Source of the DNA: Amphiura filiformis
Taxonomy: Eukaryota; Echinodermata; Ophiuroidea; Amphilepidida; Amphiuridae
NCBI RefSeq assembly: GCF_039555335.1
Contig: NC_092637.1
Location: 43,354,990-43,418,989, forward strand
DNA length: 64,000 nt
Reading direction: 5' to 3'
Shown: positions 12,261-25,434 of the stretch, piece after piece
How positions within the stretch are numbered: the stretch's first letter is position 1
Layout of the letters: every line of letters starts with the position of its first letter
Position numbers and translations under genes: made by a program
Notes under the pieces: generated by a model
Told to the model about the DNA's origin: nothing
Seen by the model: only the letters and a program-made list of their open reading frames with translations
The model's database searches: none

Positions 12261-14880
12261 TAATCCAAGACACAGTACCATCCAAACAGAAAACAAAGTG
12301 TAAACATGGTATTGTAAATAGTGTAAAAAGTGGATCAACGTCTAGGCGGAAGGATATTTTAAGGAACATTCCTTTAACCTTAACACGCCCAGGTACTACA
12401 AAATACTACTTGAGAGGGCGCAACACTAAATCACTACTCATTTTATGTAACAACGAAATTCGGCTAATATAGTCCATAGTGAATATGAGATTGTAGTGAC
12501 CATATCTACCGACATGTTCACTTTAAATCACTCAATATCAGCTCATATGAATTCGACAAGTGTCTTCAATGATAACATGCAGAAAAAACCGGACATTTTA
12601 TCTCAAAAGCAATTCTCTGTGGCGGATTAAGACAACTTCCGATTTTGAAATGTGAGTGGTGAGTTTAGTGTATTTTTAGGTCTTATGTTTTGCTCCGCAA
12701 ATAGCGAAAAAAGTCGATGGCCATCGATATATGCCGACAAAGGTTTTGGAATCTACAGAAACAGAGCTTTAATTTGATACCAAATGGCAAGTATTGTAGG
12801 GACTCCAGGAATGGCGCTTGAAGTAGGCCGAATTCCCACGTTATCCTATGGGACTCTGAATTAGTGTTACGCCCCCTTGTAATATATGCACTGTATTAAA
12901 GTTCGTTCGTGGTGTGATGACGCAATCGCCCCAAGTAATATATAGGCACGGTTTCGCTGGCCAGCGAAGCCCAAGATCCGTGACAAAGTGTTGCAAACCT
13001 AGTGCTTGGCATGCGAGGGGTCTCGGGTTCGAACCCCACCCAGATCAAACAACTCCTTTCTTTGTTTTCTCTTTGTATTCCGCCCTTCTTTAGGGTTAAT
13101 AAAGTAACTTAAGGTTAATAAAGTAACTGGAGTGTGCATACTTGGAAACGACAACCAAATCGGCAATTATCGTATATTAATGGTAAAAAGCAATATTAAT
13201 CTGGTAACAATTATTGACGACGACATTTTGTGTCGTTACCGGGTATCAACTAATAAGCATGTGGCATGTATAGCGTTTTTTTAGCAATTTAAGCAAATTT
13301 ATTTAATATGTGAATTAAATGGTAACAGCACCACAGTTACATGAATCTTGTTTGCATTCTTTAAAAGTGTGAGTAATATAAAGTCAAAATACCCGGAGCA
13401 GAGGTTCAGGTTTAGCAATTTACTCAACATGGTAGGTTAGGAGTAACCTGCAGCTATATGATGAGTAAAAATTTTGACTAACATAAAAAAAAGGAAGGTT
13501 TTATTTCAAACTCTAATGGTGACCCGCAGGTCAAATTGCTAGAATTGTACATTAAACACAACTAAACAGACACAATGCAATTTGCAGGCAGCAGCTTAAT
13601 CAGCGCCAATATTGCAACATTGAAACAAACAACTATGCAAACATCCAATCCAACCCAACCCCATCCCCCAGTGGCAAGGACACAACACGTTGGCACGAGC
13701 GGGGCTCGAACATACATCCAGTATTACTCAATATCAGTTGAGTCAACTTCATGTTGCTCAACGGTTGAGCAAACAATTTACTAAAATACAGAGCAAAATA
13801 TTACTCCATGAGGATTGAGGAAGGTTTTACCACTCTGTTGAGTAAAAAAGGTCACAGCTCAACTGTTGAGTAAGGTTGAGTAAAGGTTAAATTTAGGCAT
13901 CCATTTTGAAGAACACGTGATAGCATAATTGAGGCTCTAATTTTGATATTTTGTCTAGTTTTTCTTTACTGGACATATATTATACTGAAATGTGATGGAC
14001 ATAATAACATTTCTTGGGATGTAAATGGTGAGTAGAAATCCTGAAATGGATTGGACAAACAAAGATAGCTACCAAAATCACAAAAGTGAAGCTAATGAAA
14101 AACTACCTACTCTGATGCCATAGGTGACGAGAAATGTATTTTCCTAACATAAGTGTAGCTTGGTTGTGGAAAATTCTACCTATGGCTTAATTAGGGTTTA
14201 GTGAAATAATGTTGCTAGTTTAACATTAACCAATTAGTTCATTAAGTCATAGAACCACTTATTCCTATTTTACATATCAACATTTTTTTCTAATGTGTTA
14301 GCAACGCGTATCCAAACTTTTAGCGAAATCTGTTGATAGTAAGCTTTCCAAAATAAGGTGACTATAAAAAGGCATGGTGCTTGAATGTAGTAGAAATTCA
14401 AACACTAGTAACAAACGATTACTAAAATGAGATTTCTTAACCTTTACGTTTAAGATTTTCTGCAGATTTCTTTCATACGATATTTATTTCCAGAAATATA
14501 TAATTTTAAAGTGGGCTACATGCATCAAATTTGTGGACAGAAAATAGTAAAATAGAGCGTATCCTTAACAGTTGTTTTTATTCTAATCAAAACCATCGTT
14601 TCCTAGTTTCCTCAAGGTGCATCATATTTCGCTGCCAGATAAAATACAAGAGCAACTTTTTATTGTATTCAAAAACGTAAATTGACAAAACAATTCTTGA
14701 ACGTTATAATCCATGTTAAGTTGTTTTTATTCTAATCAAAACAAAATTTTCCTTTCATGTTGGAGTAGATGAGTCAGTTCTTTGAAAGCTTCTTTGTTCT
14801 AAAAAGCCTTTGTAAGATGAAGCTGACAAACGCTCTTTAGTAACCTTAAAGAAGCAGGAACCAAGACAATGTTTTATTAC
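12261..14880. other. Region downstream of AGMO without a gene
   Basis: 3' flank of AGMO and repeat-like DNA. No frame looks coding. Between about 13735 and 13880 the words TTGAGTAA and ACTCAAC recur in both orientations, which suggests a decayed inverted-repeat element. Confidence 0.5.
12955..13050 (+). repeat. Possible tRNA-derived SINE fragment
   Basis: GGGTTCGAACCCC is a good Pol III B-box/T-arm, preceded by a GCTTGGCATGCGAGG anticodon-arm-like stretch. No proper acceptor stem closes around it, so a functional tRNA is unlikely. Confidence 0.3.
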
Positions 14881-14883
14881 CAA

Positions 14884-14938
14884 ATAGAATAGAATAGAAT
14901 AGAATAGAATATAATAGAATAGAATAGAATAGAATAGA
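14884..14938. repeat. (AGAAT)n microsatellite
   Basis: About ten near-perfect AGAAT units. Confidence 0.9.
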
Positions 14939-14995
14939 AACCTTTTACTTGGTATCAAAAATATGTATAAAAAATACCCTGGGATAGGATTTGCC

Positions 14996-15752
14996 CCCTC
15001 TTTAGGCCAAAAAAAAATTGTTGTGTTGCCCTCAAGTGGAAAAATGGGAAATTTGGGTAGGGCGGTCGGATTCTTTTATTTTTTATTTTTTTTAAACCTT
15101 CAGTTTTTAAAAATCCCCTCAAATATTAAATAATGCTTGTTCAATTAGGGGACATTTGTCAATTTTGACTTTTGTATACCTGTTAGACAACAATTAAAGA
15201 CTAGTCTTACAATAAAATATTAATTTTAAGTGAAAAACATTGAGTTTTTGAACAAATCTGTAAAAATCATCATTCAAAAAAAAAAAAAATTGCGACCCTG
15301 ATTTTTCAGGATTTAGGGTAGGACGGTCCCGGGGGGATCACTCACATAAATGGTCTGTACGCATGCGTGACCAAAAAAACAAGTAAAAGGGGGTGTTTTT
15401 TTAGGCAAGGCAAGTTACGCGCGTGACGCGTTTAGGGTCTAAAAAACAGTGATTTTCAAGAATAAGGGTAGTTTTTGAAACTGGACAACTTGTTTAGGGT
15501 ACCTTTTCAAATTTTCGGTAAATTATGAGTCCAAAAAGGGTACATTTGTTGCATTTTCACCAGCCAAAAACTCATTTAGGGGGTAAATTCTACACTAAAT
15601 TACCTTATTAAGGGGCTAAATTTGCTGGTAGGGTAAAACTCGTTTAGGGGGTGTTTGAAAAAAATTTGGTCACGCATGCGTACACTGCCATATTTGAGTG
15701 GCCCCCCCGGGAGGACGGTTGAGGGCAACACAACACATTTTTTTTTGGCCTT
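14996..15752. repeat. Nested foldback element
   Basis: The outer arms GGCCAAAAAAAAATTGTTGT and TGTTGCCCTCAA are mirrored at about 15718-15750. An inner pair, CGCATGCGTGACC and GGTCACGCATGCG, sits at about 15360 and 15670. No protein is encoded. Confidence 0.7.
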
Positions 15753-16503
15753 ATCATGTGATGCTCAGCGAGTGTTCTGTCTCATCTATTGACCAAATAT
15801 GGTCACATAAATTGAAGAAATGTCAACTTTTGATTGGAATCGAAGTGTCTCTTTGCATATGCATGTTACTAATTTAACCAACGCCCACATCAGCATATCC
15901 CCTTTGTTTGCCTCCCCATTTGTATGGTATAGTACAGTATCTTCATTCAGCAGAAGTTATTTTGACTCTCACCAGTCTGCAAATAATAGCAACATTTTTG
16001 ATTATAACTGGAACCTATTTTACTTCAATCTGGAACTGGTTTAACTTCATGTTCAAGAAAGTTTGTTTAGAACTTTAAAGTTACGCACCATATTATTCCT
16101 CATTGAAGATTCGCTAGCTGTTACAATTAATGATACCACTTTCATCAAACTGGTACCACTGTGAAGGAAGCTTACCTGTTGTGCAGTACATGTAGTCATC
16201 AGAAGAGTTTTTGCTGAACTAATTAAAGCAGGTAAGAAAACATCACTTATTCGTAATATGAATTCGGCATAGTGTCGAATACACAAAATCGTTGTTCTGA
16301 ATAAATGGTTTTTGAACATTTTTGTACCAGTCCATTTGCCCTTTTAAAATTGACACATTTAGCCGAGTCTATTTCGCATTTGGGCTAGACAGAAAAATGA
16401 CAAAAAAGGGACATAGAGGAAAAATGGCCGCTAATACAGGGCTCAAATTTTAAAAATGGTCGAATATGGATAAAAATAACATCTAATTGTATTCCTCTTA
16501 TTA
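15753..16503. other. No gene seen
   Basis: AT-rich sequence with short frames only; none has coding character or a recognisable relative. Confidence 0.5.
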
Positions 16504-16580
16504 TTAGAATTAAGTATTTTAATACTTAATTCTAATCTGAGATTGGTCAAACTATACTTAAAAGTATAGTTTGACCAATC
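16504..16580. repeat. Two adjacent near-perfect palindromes
   Basis: A 32-bp palindrome (16504-16535, arms TTAGAATTAAGTATT) is followed after 5 bp by a 40-bp palindrome (16541-16580, arms GATTGGTCAAACTATACTT). Each has almost no loop. Confidence 0.85.
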
Positions 16581-17804
16581 TATGATGTACAGTTCTTGAG
16601 TTATAGGCGTAAAAGTGAAATGTCAAATTTTGGTATCCGCCATTGTCCACAGAATTAACAAAATAAAAAATGCTCCGATTATGACCAAAGTGATCTCAAA
16701 TTGTTCCGCTTTGAACTACATTGAAAACAAATAATAATGTGCTATATCTGAGGTATTTTCCCATATGTCCTTTTTTGTCCTTTAAAATATGTTGTTATTA
16801 TTAGGCCACTAGCAAGCAAAAACATTGGTGTTCCAATTTTGTCTGTGTCCGCCGATTATTCTACTTAATATGACTCGTTTTTTATGATCAATTATTTGAA
16901 ATGTATAATAGAAGTGAATGTACAGTACTGTATTTATTTACAATCCTTTTAATTTCTAAAACAATTAAAATAGCCATTGGAATTTACAGCTTTTCGGCTG
17001 TATGAGAAGTCCCAGCCGAATACGTATTCAAATACGTATAAACTAGAACTCAACATTGATTCTGGGTATTTGTGCAGAAATTGCTGATATTCTTAGGGAT
17101 TGCAAACTTAACGTAAAAGTTATAAATAGTAATTCATACTTAGGAAATGCTGGTGAAAATCTTATGTTTCTAAGATTTTAAAGCAGAAAACACAATTTTG
17201 GTATATTATTATAAGAGTTTCCAGCTTCGCGAAGGTGCACTCACATTATTACGTCATATCGACATTATTCGGGGAATATTTGTACTTATTTAGGTAGGAG
17301 TCCTATAGCTATACATTGGTGTAAAATATAGCAGTATAGGACAATTATTATTAAAAATAATTGCGTGGTTTCCTGCTGCACTCTACACTAGATCTACACT
17401 CTAAATTAGAAAGACTTAAAATTTAAATCTTAGTTGAGACTTAAGATTTTTTTAAAAGTCTTTAAGATTTATTTTACGCGGGGTTTGATTTAAATTTTCT
17501 TTGGGATCGGGAAAAAGAAAATCTATTTTTAAATCTTTCGAAAGACTTAAACATTAAATATGATTCAGCTTCGCTTCATTCAGATTTATCGGAAGGAATA
17601 TGTCGAAAAAACAATGTGATGAGTTCAAAATTGGTCGGTGCTTATATCAGAAAATGTGAAATTCTACCGGGTGACGTAGCAAATTACGCCTCATAATGCC
17701 GCATATTGACGGCCATTGAAGGTGAATGTCAAATTTGACACGCCCATTATCAAATAGTTCTCAACGTAGATTATATCAATGCCCTTTTGCTGAAGTTCTG
17801 TATC

Positions 17805-18030
17805 GTTACTCCTCGAATAATAACGAGGTGTGAAAATTCTCACATCTGTATGCTACTAGCTATAGGCCTAAACATGATATAGATGAAAACTGGGCACAAA
17901 ATTTATTCAGCCGTTCCATAATTATACGTGTTAATGATGAAATAAACAATCGTTACTCCTCAAATGACAATAAATATGTCTACAGTTTAACGAGGTGTAA
18001 AAATTCTCACATGTTGTACATAGGCCTACT
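17805..18030. repeat. Diverged direct duplication of ~75 bp
   Basis: TCGTTACTCCTC, then AACGAGGTGT and AAAATTCTCACAT, occurs at about 17811-17850 and again at about 17951-18012. The surrounding 16.6-18.7 kb is AT-rich with no gene. Confidence 0.6.
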
Positions 18031-18764
18031 GCGTAAAAATTACCTGTGGACATTAATGATTCAATATTTAATCGTGGGAAAGATATTGTTTTATTAAACG
18101 GTAATGTAAAATCATAGATTTAGTCCTCTGATCTATTTTATAATCCGACGGTGTTAATCATGCTTTCACATAGTGATTGAATAGGCCAATGAGAAACATT
18201 TAACCAGACATTTAACACGGATTCCTTAAATTGAATAAATATAACATTAACCACATAACAACTTTATTTCACGGACAATAATAACCTATTCATATTCAAA
18301 TAGCAATATTTTCAAGTTAAAGTTACACTTGCAAGTTTGGTGCTGTAATATTGCTAGATTAAACATGTATTTATAAAATAAAATAAATATTTTATCAAAC
18401 TGTTGGTGTAAAAATCATGCAGGCGCTATCATTTATAGTAACACGACAAAAACACGTTTGAAAGTTTTTTTAAACTATTTGCTAAACAGGGTAGAAAAAT
18501 AAAAACATGCTGAAGTATCAATCTGATTCATTTTTTATTTTCAATAGGGCTAATGATACTCTTCATCATAAAACATAAAACAATGAAGTAAATGTCATGC
18601 AGTTTTTTACCAGGCTGTTTTTCTATCAATTTAAAACCGATCAGCCTCAGTTTCTAATTATTTGATACAGTATACATAATAAATTGTGTTTAATGCTTTA
18701 AGGGGAATCTACTATAATATTATCTAGTATTTATAACAGGCCTACCCTAATTGCATTAGGCCCT

Positions 18765-19155
18765 TCACAATTAATTCTTAGTTTCCTGTTTCATGGTTGA
18801 AAACCAGGCATGAGGCGACTTTTAATTATTAATTATGAATTATCTTTTATTTTCTTTATTTTAAAATAAGTGGTCGCAACCTATATCAAGCCATTTTGAC
18901 TAGGAGCATGCATTTAATTATTTTACTACTATGTTTGATTTTATACATAAGTAATGGCACAATTAGGTTCTATGTTTATTCATCATTATAGATGATATGA
19001 TCAAAGTCAGAAAGTAGCAAATGGTAGTCATTAAAAGTTATTTTTAAAGAGAAAATCCAAAATGTAAATAAAATAATTAAATATTTAGCAATTCTCTACT
19101 TTGGACGCGGGCGGGAAACAGGAAACTAAGAATCAATTATAATTGGCCTTATACT
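18765..19155. repeat. Foldback element with TTAGTTTCCTGTTTC arms
   Basis: Left end CACAATTAATTCTTAGTTTC and the mirrored right end GAAACTAAGAATCAATTATA, about 390 bp apart. A related single end (CAGTTTCCTATTTACTGCCC) appears at about 29320. Confidence 0.65.
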
Positions 19156-19768
19156 AAGAATAAGAATATTAAGACATGTACTAGTAGGTAAGTGCAACTA
19201 TAATGCAGAGGTGTTTTAAGTTTGTTTTAGGGCTACCTATGATTTTTGGAAACTATAAAGAAATTCCACAATTAAACTTAAAAACTAATGTTCATTTTAT
19301 TTCCTTAAATATCGCTGGTTGAAATGTTATGAAATGCAAAAGAAATTAATTGATATCGTGTATTGTGTCGTAGTTTACAAAGATTTCATTTTGCATTAAA
19401 TCATTAAAGCGTCGGAAAAACTTCAATGCATTAATTATTGTTAACATTGCAAGTAATACACCAAAACAAAGAAAATGAATATTAACAAATGATATTAACG
19501 CGTTAAAATATCTTTTGTTATAATTACAATCACAAATTTCCTTATCTGCAGATTACAGATAGAGCTATGTATAAATAAACATCTTGATTAACACGCTATG
19601 ACAGTGACGCCTTTTCGATGGGAAATGAACTTTGCAGCTTGGATGATGTTACGAGAGATTAGCAGTGATTTATCAGTTACCATACTGCGCATGTATATGC
19701 TTGTTAGTACTCGTATATTATTTTGACTATTAAAGAAAAATTGATCGCGGTAATATTGTCAAATAATC

Positions 19769-21034
19769 ATGGAGCAGAGCGAGCAGGGTTTCTTAAATTA
19801 CCCTCTAATTACCAACCATCATTTAATATTGATGATTACATGGATTCGACGTTAGCAGTTACTCAAAATGTAGAAATTGACCAGTTTTTAACAGTTGACA
19901 CGGTAATGCAAAGATTATCTAAAGTTACCCACCAAGCATTTCGACGTATTCCGTTGCTGCTACTATGCGATAACGCCGAGTCAGCAATTGCATCGAATTT
20001 TCCAGAAGCCTACGAAATGCACAGATATTCTATAGAAACAAGGCTGTCAGCAGAGATTGGACATTTCAATTTTAGCCACGACAATTATTTCGCCACTTTG
20101 AATAAACCTTCCAGAGTGATCAAATCTGGCGTTCTGAATATTGACTACCTTGAGAACGAAACTACCATGCCCGAAATATGTCAAGTAAATACAACTTCGG
20201 CGGGCTTTCCAAATGCAGATACTGGGCTACAATTTTAGTCCCAATTTTGTTGGAGAAGATTTTATTGGAAATTGCATTAGTCTGAATTTCACCGAATTGA
20301 ATATGCAGAGACGAGCCATTGTATATCCGATGGCGGCATTCATATCAAATTCCAAGAAGCGGCTGTTGACTTTGCCTCATGAAGCAGAGACATTCATCCA
20401 ATCTATGAAACATTATGAAAAAGATGGCAAATGTGTGATTCCTTTGATGGATTTAAGTGCACAAAACAAGGTAAAATTTACCGATAACTGGTTTCTTAGT
20501 GGACTAAATTTGTGCCAGGAACATATTTCCAAAGGTGAAAACAATATGTTTACTAAACTTCGTGGGCGTTCAGAAGTTAACGGTGAAAATTCGCTTGCTG
20601 GATGCATTATGAGATTTTGGAAGCGCCAATACAATCAAGAAATATCAGATTCATCAAATCTTGACTTGGACTTGATCGAGGCAGGATTAAATTTATCACA
20701 AATTAAGACGAGAGGGTCAGAGCAGAGAATAACGAACGTCATTTCTCATATCAATTCGGATACAGACACGCAGACTGTATTCCGTCATTTATGTGACGAT
20801 ATTCACGCCAAACGTGCACAGATTCAAGACAAAAATGAACAAATTGACTGGCTGAAACAACGAGATGAAGAAAAAGAAATTCAAAATGAACTTTTTAAAC
20901 ATGAAATTAATAATAGATTTAATACTTTAAATACTCAAATAGTTGATTTAACGGCATATGTAATAAACGAATACTTTGAGCCTAATCAGGAAGATCTTTT
21001 TTCGGTAGGAGAATTGCATTCTCCGCTATTTTAA
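19769..21034 (+). pseudogene. Family L member 1, frameshifted copy
   Basis: This copy resembles the intact genes at 46150 and 55429. The shared block RRIPLLLLC corresponds to TVPRLLFC and SVPLLLFC in those genes. A later block (FPNADTGLQF, then FVGEDFIGNCISL) corresponds to FPYGLQF...GECISL. These two pieces are in different frames: frame one ends with TAG at 20236-20238, and homology resumes in the next frame from about 20234, at a TTTT run. The N-terminus is also doubtful: ATG 19769 runs into a stop after 28 codons, and the homologous frame has its first ATG at 19840. The tail (about 20800-20950) is coiled coil, as in the relatives. There are no introns. A single-base assembly error at the T run would make the break artificial. 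Function unknown. Confidence 0.7.
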
Positions 21035-21742
21035 AGAACTCTTTTTCACAACGTGGCGACCATGTATAATATTATAATTATCACCGTTCATGAGGTGTTA
21101 ATTGTTACATGTAAAATGTCATAATTATAAGGTCAGTAAAGACGGTGAATATTAGTGTTTATCCACTGCGACTGAATAATAGCGCTTTAATAATTAATTT
21201 CGATATAAAACCAGCAGTCAATGTCTGTACTTTTTAGCTCTGATTTGTTGAAATTGGTTGAGAATTAAAGAATCGGTGATCTAAAACCTAATGAAGAAAC
21301 GAAATACGAAAAGTTGCACTTTTGTGTTCTAATCCATGACAGCGTGGTTTTTCGTGCTAATTAATGAAAGCTGGGTTTTGGGATCGTTGTGTTTTTATTT
21401 CTTGAACAATTTCAGCGAATAAGATCTTAAACTTGAGATAAAAAATGCAGCTATTGGCTGCTGGTTCCAATTATGACAAGGAGGTGAACGTACCTTAATT
21501 TTGGGCTTACTCTAAAGTGTTATGGTTTCTAAAATTCAAAACCATATAAAAACTTTACTCGGATTAATACTTGTGTATCTGGATTGATTTTGAAATCATG
21601 TTTCAACCCTATTATTAAAAAACAGTTTACATTACTCAATAGAATCAATAAAATTTGCGTGTTGTATAATTATTATCGTTGCTTGACATTTATTTGTTTA
21701 GTCTATAGTAAGGAGTCGTGAAATAATTATCTTTGTTCTCTC
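21035..21742. other. 3' flank of family L member 1, no gene
   Basis: AT-rich, no coding frame seen. Confidence 0.5.
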
Positions 21743-21892
21743 AGCAAACACAAAACGTTTTGAAAACGTCTAAATGTTGGGTTATATAAGAGCCATGACC
21801 TTTACATAACTCGACATTTAATTTTATCAAAGTGTTTTGATCTAAACCAAAACCCCAAAACGTTTTGAAAACGTTTTTGTGTTTGCTGGGCC
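21743..21892. repeat. Short foldback element with AAACGTTTT ends
   Basis: Begins CAGCAAACACAAAACGTTTT and ends with the mirrored AACGTTTTTGTGTTTGCTG. The middle contains GGGTTATATAA and ACTCGACATTTAA. This is a full short copy of a family also seen at about 26480, 36120, 54000 and 57926-58618. Confidence 0.8.
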
Positions 21893-22194
21893 CTCTCCGT
21901 ATGCCCAGTTTCGGTTATTTATCCTTAAAAAAAAATGTATTTACAAAATGATCTGTTTATTGAAAAATTACAAACGCGTCTCTGGGATTTATTTGATACC
22001 TGACAGGCCCGGCCCACCAACTCAACACAAAAGTTGACAACCATGAGAGTTACCAAATTGGGCGGAAAAGGGTTATTATTTTACCAGTAGCAAGGACCTT
22101 GAAATGGGCAAAATAGGGGGATTTAATTTGCACTGTCCGTGAAATTTAACAGTGAAATTAGCAAAACAGGGGTATTTAATCTGCATGTCATAAG

Positions 22195-22535
22195 GATCGT
22201 TGCATTTAAATATCAGCTGAATTGGAGCATTTTGAAAACTTGACCCGTGACCCCTTTACGACCCCTTAATGAACTTACATGAATATTAAATTATTTTAAA
22301 CATGTTTAGAATGTCATTTAAAGATCATTACATTTAAATGTCAGCTCAATTGGGCCATTTCGTAAACTTGACCTTTGACCCCTTTACGACCCCTTAATGA
22401 CCTTAAATGAATTTTAAAATATTTTAAACATGTTTAGAATGTCATAAAGATCATTGCATTTAAATATCAGCTCAATTGGAGCATTTTTGAAATCTTGACC
22501 TTTGACCCCTTTATGACCCCTTAATGACCTATGGC
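22195..22535. repeat. Tandem repeat, ~123-bp unit, about three copies
   Basis: Each unit carries CATTTAAATATCAGCTCAAT (or a variant), TTGACCTTTGACCCCTTTA and GACCCCTTAATGA. The units start near 22200, 22325 and 22450. Confidence 0.8.
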
Positions 22536-22729
22536 GTTAGGAAATATTTTGACATCATCTGAAACAAAGGTCGAAGGACTTTGTGCGCATTATATAAAGC
22601 ATCATATGTCCTTATAAGGGCAGACGATACATTTTATATGAATTTAAAACCGTGTTTAATTTTTGGCCCCTGTATGAGAGTTTATGGGTCCTGAAATATA
22701 TATTTGATATCATCTTAAGGGAACGGGAA

Positions 22730-23190
22730 TGACCGTTTTGAGCGTTCGACAGTATTTTTGTGGGACATGAGAGCACATCAGACCTATCGAATTGCATTCT
22801 GAATACGAAGAATGTCTTTCTGATATCAAATAATTTTCATTTTATGAAAATTACGATATAATACAAATTTTATGACAAATTAATAAAATTTGATATTTTC
22901 ACATTTTGAGATATAAAAGTCCTCGAAGTAAATTTTATAAATTTAATGATATATTCTTAAAGTGTACGTAGCTGGGAGGAAAAGCCGACGCTCAATTGAA
23001 AATTTTGACCTTTCATATTGAAGATATGGAATTTTTTCCCAAAAGGACCTAATTTTTTTTGGTGTTTTGGGAAAAAAATCCATAGCTTCAATACGATCGT
23101 CGGCTTTTCATCCCACCTGCATACACTTCAAGTATAAATCATCAGATTTATAAAGTTTACTTCGAGTACTGTTAAATATCAAAAACATTC
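22730..23190. repeat. Foldback family B, copy 3
   Basis: Left terminus AGTATTTTTGTGGGACATGA and both inner arms (about 22980 and 23095) are present. The right terminus is lost after about 23190. Confidence 0.8.
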
Positions 23191-23307
23191 TCAAATTAGT
23201 AGAGATCACATTCACAGGTTCTAGTAAAACACGACTTTTAACACTAAAATTGTTAATATTGCACCGATTTTGCACAATTTGTATGCAAAGTTGGGACTAT
23301 AGGCGTG

Positions 23308-24085
23308 ATAACCTTATTTATTTATTTATTTATTTATTTACAACATGTTTACCCAGGGTAGCCCGATTCAGCCGAAGCTGGTCTAACACGGGGCCCTGCA
23401 AAATACATAAAAGGAATATAATTATAGGGAATTACAAAGAATATAATTATACAATTTACAACTCAAGCCATTATTAAAAGATACATTAAAAGAATATAAA
23501 TCTCAAATACATTTGTACAGTTTGCAATACTTATTAAAACTCACATGCCATTATTAAATGAACATTGATCCATAAAAACATCATATAAAACACATGATAA
23601 CTCAGTAACATATATATTTCAAGATGTTATTTACATTATACACTATTTAATTAAAACTGGTGAAAATATACATTTTGTAATACCATTTAAAAGTTTGCAC
23701 ATTTATTGAGTTTCTAATATCATTTTCAATGTTGTTCCATAATTTTACACCACTGTTATGAAGAACATTAAGTTTGGAACTGTCATCTTTAAAACGACCA
23801 TACCATGAGATATTGCAATAGTCAAATATAGGCTGAACAAACGATTTAAAAATAACATTTAATCTATCAATTTCAAGGAAAGGTTTCAGACGTCTTAATA
23901 GCCCAATCTTACAGAAAACCTTTTGAATAATACTATTAACTTGATCATGCCATTTTACCTGATCATCAACAACAACACCTAGGCATTTTGCCTTTCTTAC
24001 TCTTTCAAGTTGTTTACCATTAACAAATACAGAAAAATCTTTCTCATTAACATTCCTTAACTTACTCGCAGTTCCAATCACCTTT
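23308..24085 (-). mobile_element. Non-LTR retrotransposon (LINE) 3' fragment
   Basis: The minus strand from 24081 to 23647 encodes the C-terminal part of a reverse transcriptase. It includes KAKCLGVVVDDQVKWHDQVN, GLLRRLKPFLEIDRLNVIFKS and FDYCNISWYG, typical of Jockey/CR1-type elements. The part after NISWYG is shortened. The element ends in an (AAAT)n tail, seen as (TTTA)n at about 23312-23342. It is truncated at the 5' end and inactive. Confidence 0.8.
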
Positions 24086-25434
24086 TGCCGGAAACCGCTT
24101 CACAGGCGGATTTACTGGTATGAACCCTTAAATAACATAAGCGCAGATCCCGGGGGAAGGGGTGGTCCCACATCCCCCAATTTTTTTACCAGGGCGGGGA
24201 TAGTTCATACAATCAACCCCCTCCCCATGTTGACGTGGTAAGAACTTTAGAAAAAGCGAGTCATCGGTACAGAACATTTTGAGTATTTTGGCAACTTGAA
24301 CTTTCAACAATATTCTTTTCTTTTATGGCCTGCCACGTTGCACATTTCGAAAGAGTCAAAAAATATTATTACACCTCATAAATTAAATATTCATTCGTGA
24401 GCAAATTATGCCACTTCATTGGTTAATCGCAAACGGCACGACTTATTTTACCACTATCATGACAACCTCATACCCATAGCAAAAGTTCGGTGTAGGCCTA
24501 ATAAAACAAATAGGCCTTTTCATGATTTACATATCACACATTTCAATGCACGCATGCACTGAATATCTGTGTGACTGTCATGATAGGTCTATGTGAATTT
24601 TATGTGCTCATTCTCATGTCATACTATTCGCTAAAATGAACTCCTCCACTCAACAAATAATACATATCTTTGAATGTGGCAATTGCTATGCCATGTTACC
24701 ATATTTAGGGGCTAAACATAATTGTCCCGAACTTACTATGCAAGATGAGGACGATGGTTTCTTTGAGGAGGAAGAATTCATGCTTTCATTTTTTTCATTT
24801 GTGAAGAAAATGAAAGATCTTGGTCATATAATAGTATATCACGAAACAAATTAATATAAACACAAAACAAAAACACTTTGAGGATCCATTTTTGGATCCT
24901 CTGCAGTAAAAGAAAGGTAGAGATTAATTTTAAGGGATTATTCCCACTTGGGCCAATCCCGTCCAATGCCACATAGTCCAATCCCATTTGGTCCAATACC
25001 CGGGGGGGGGGGGCACATCGAAAAATTTTGATGGGTGTGCTCCCCCAGAATTTTGAGGTGGTGGGTCTTTGGGAGCTGACGGCGTACCGATAAAAGGGGG
25101 TCTTTTGGAGCTGCGAACAAATAAAATGGGAACTTTTGGAGCTGCGAACAGTCCATATCAAGGGTCTTTCTTGGCTTTCTGGTTGAAAATCACATGAGAA
25201 TACCTTTCAGAACTGAAATGATCAAAATCAAGGGTCTTTCGGAGCTCTTTTTTGGTCATAATGAGCGGATCTTTCGGATCTGCGAAATCCAAAAAGGGAG
25301 GTCTTTCCGGGGGAGCATACCCGTATGGTCATTTGTTTTGAGTGCCCCCCCCCCCGGGGTTCAATACCACTTAGTCCAATCCTACCCCCCTCCCCGATTT
25401 TTCTCATTGTTATGAGTTTTTGGCATCATTTAAT
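24086..25434. other. Unclassified repeat-like DNA with G/C homopolymer runs
   Basis: Holds runs such as 25003-25014 (G) and 25348-25359 (C), and repeated GGTCTTTCGGAGCT/GGTCTTTTGGAGCTGCGAAC words between 25060 and 25320. A short frame at 24636-24854 (72 codons) has an acidic EDDGFFEEEEF stretch but no promoter or relative that I can see. Confidence 0.4.

Noticed and set aside
12955..13050. tRNA gene
   Set aside because: Good T-arm but no acceptor stem or D-arm closing; kept only as a possible SINE fragment.
14755..14958. 67-codon minus-strand frame
   Set aside because: Largely a translation of the AGAAT microsatellite.
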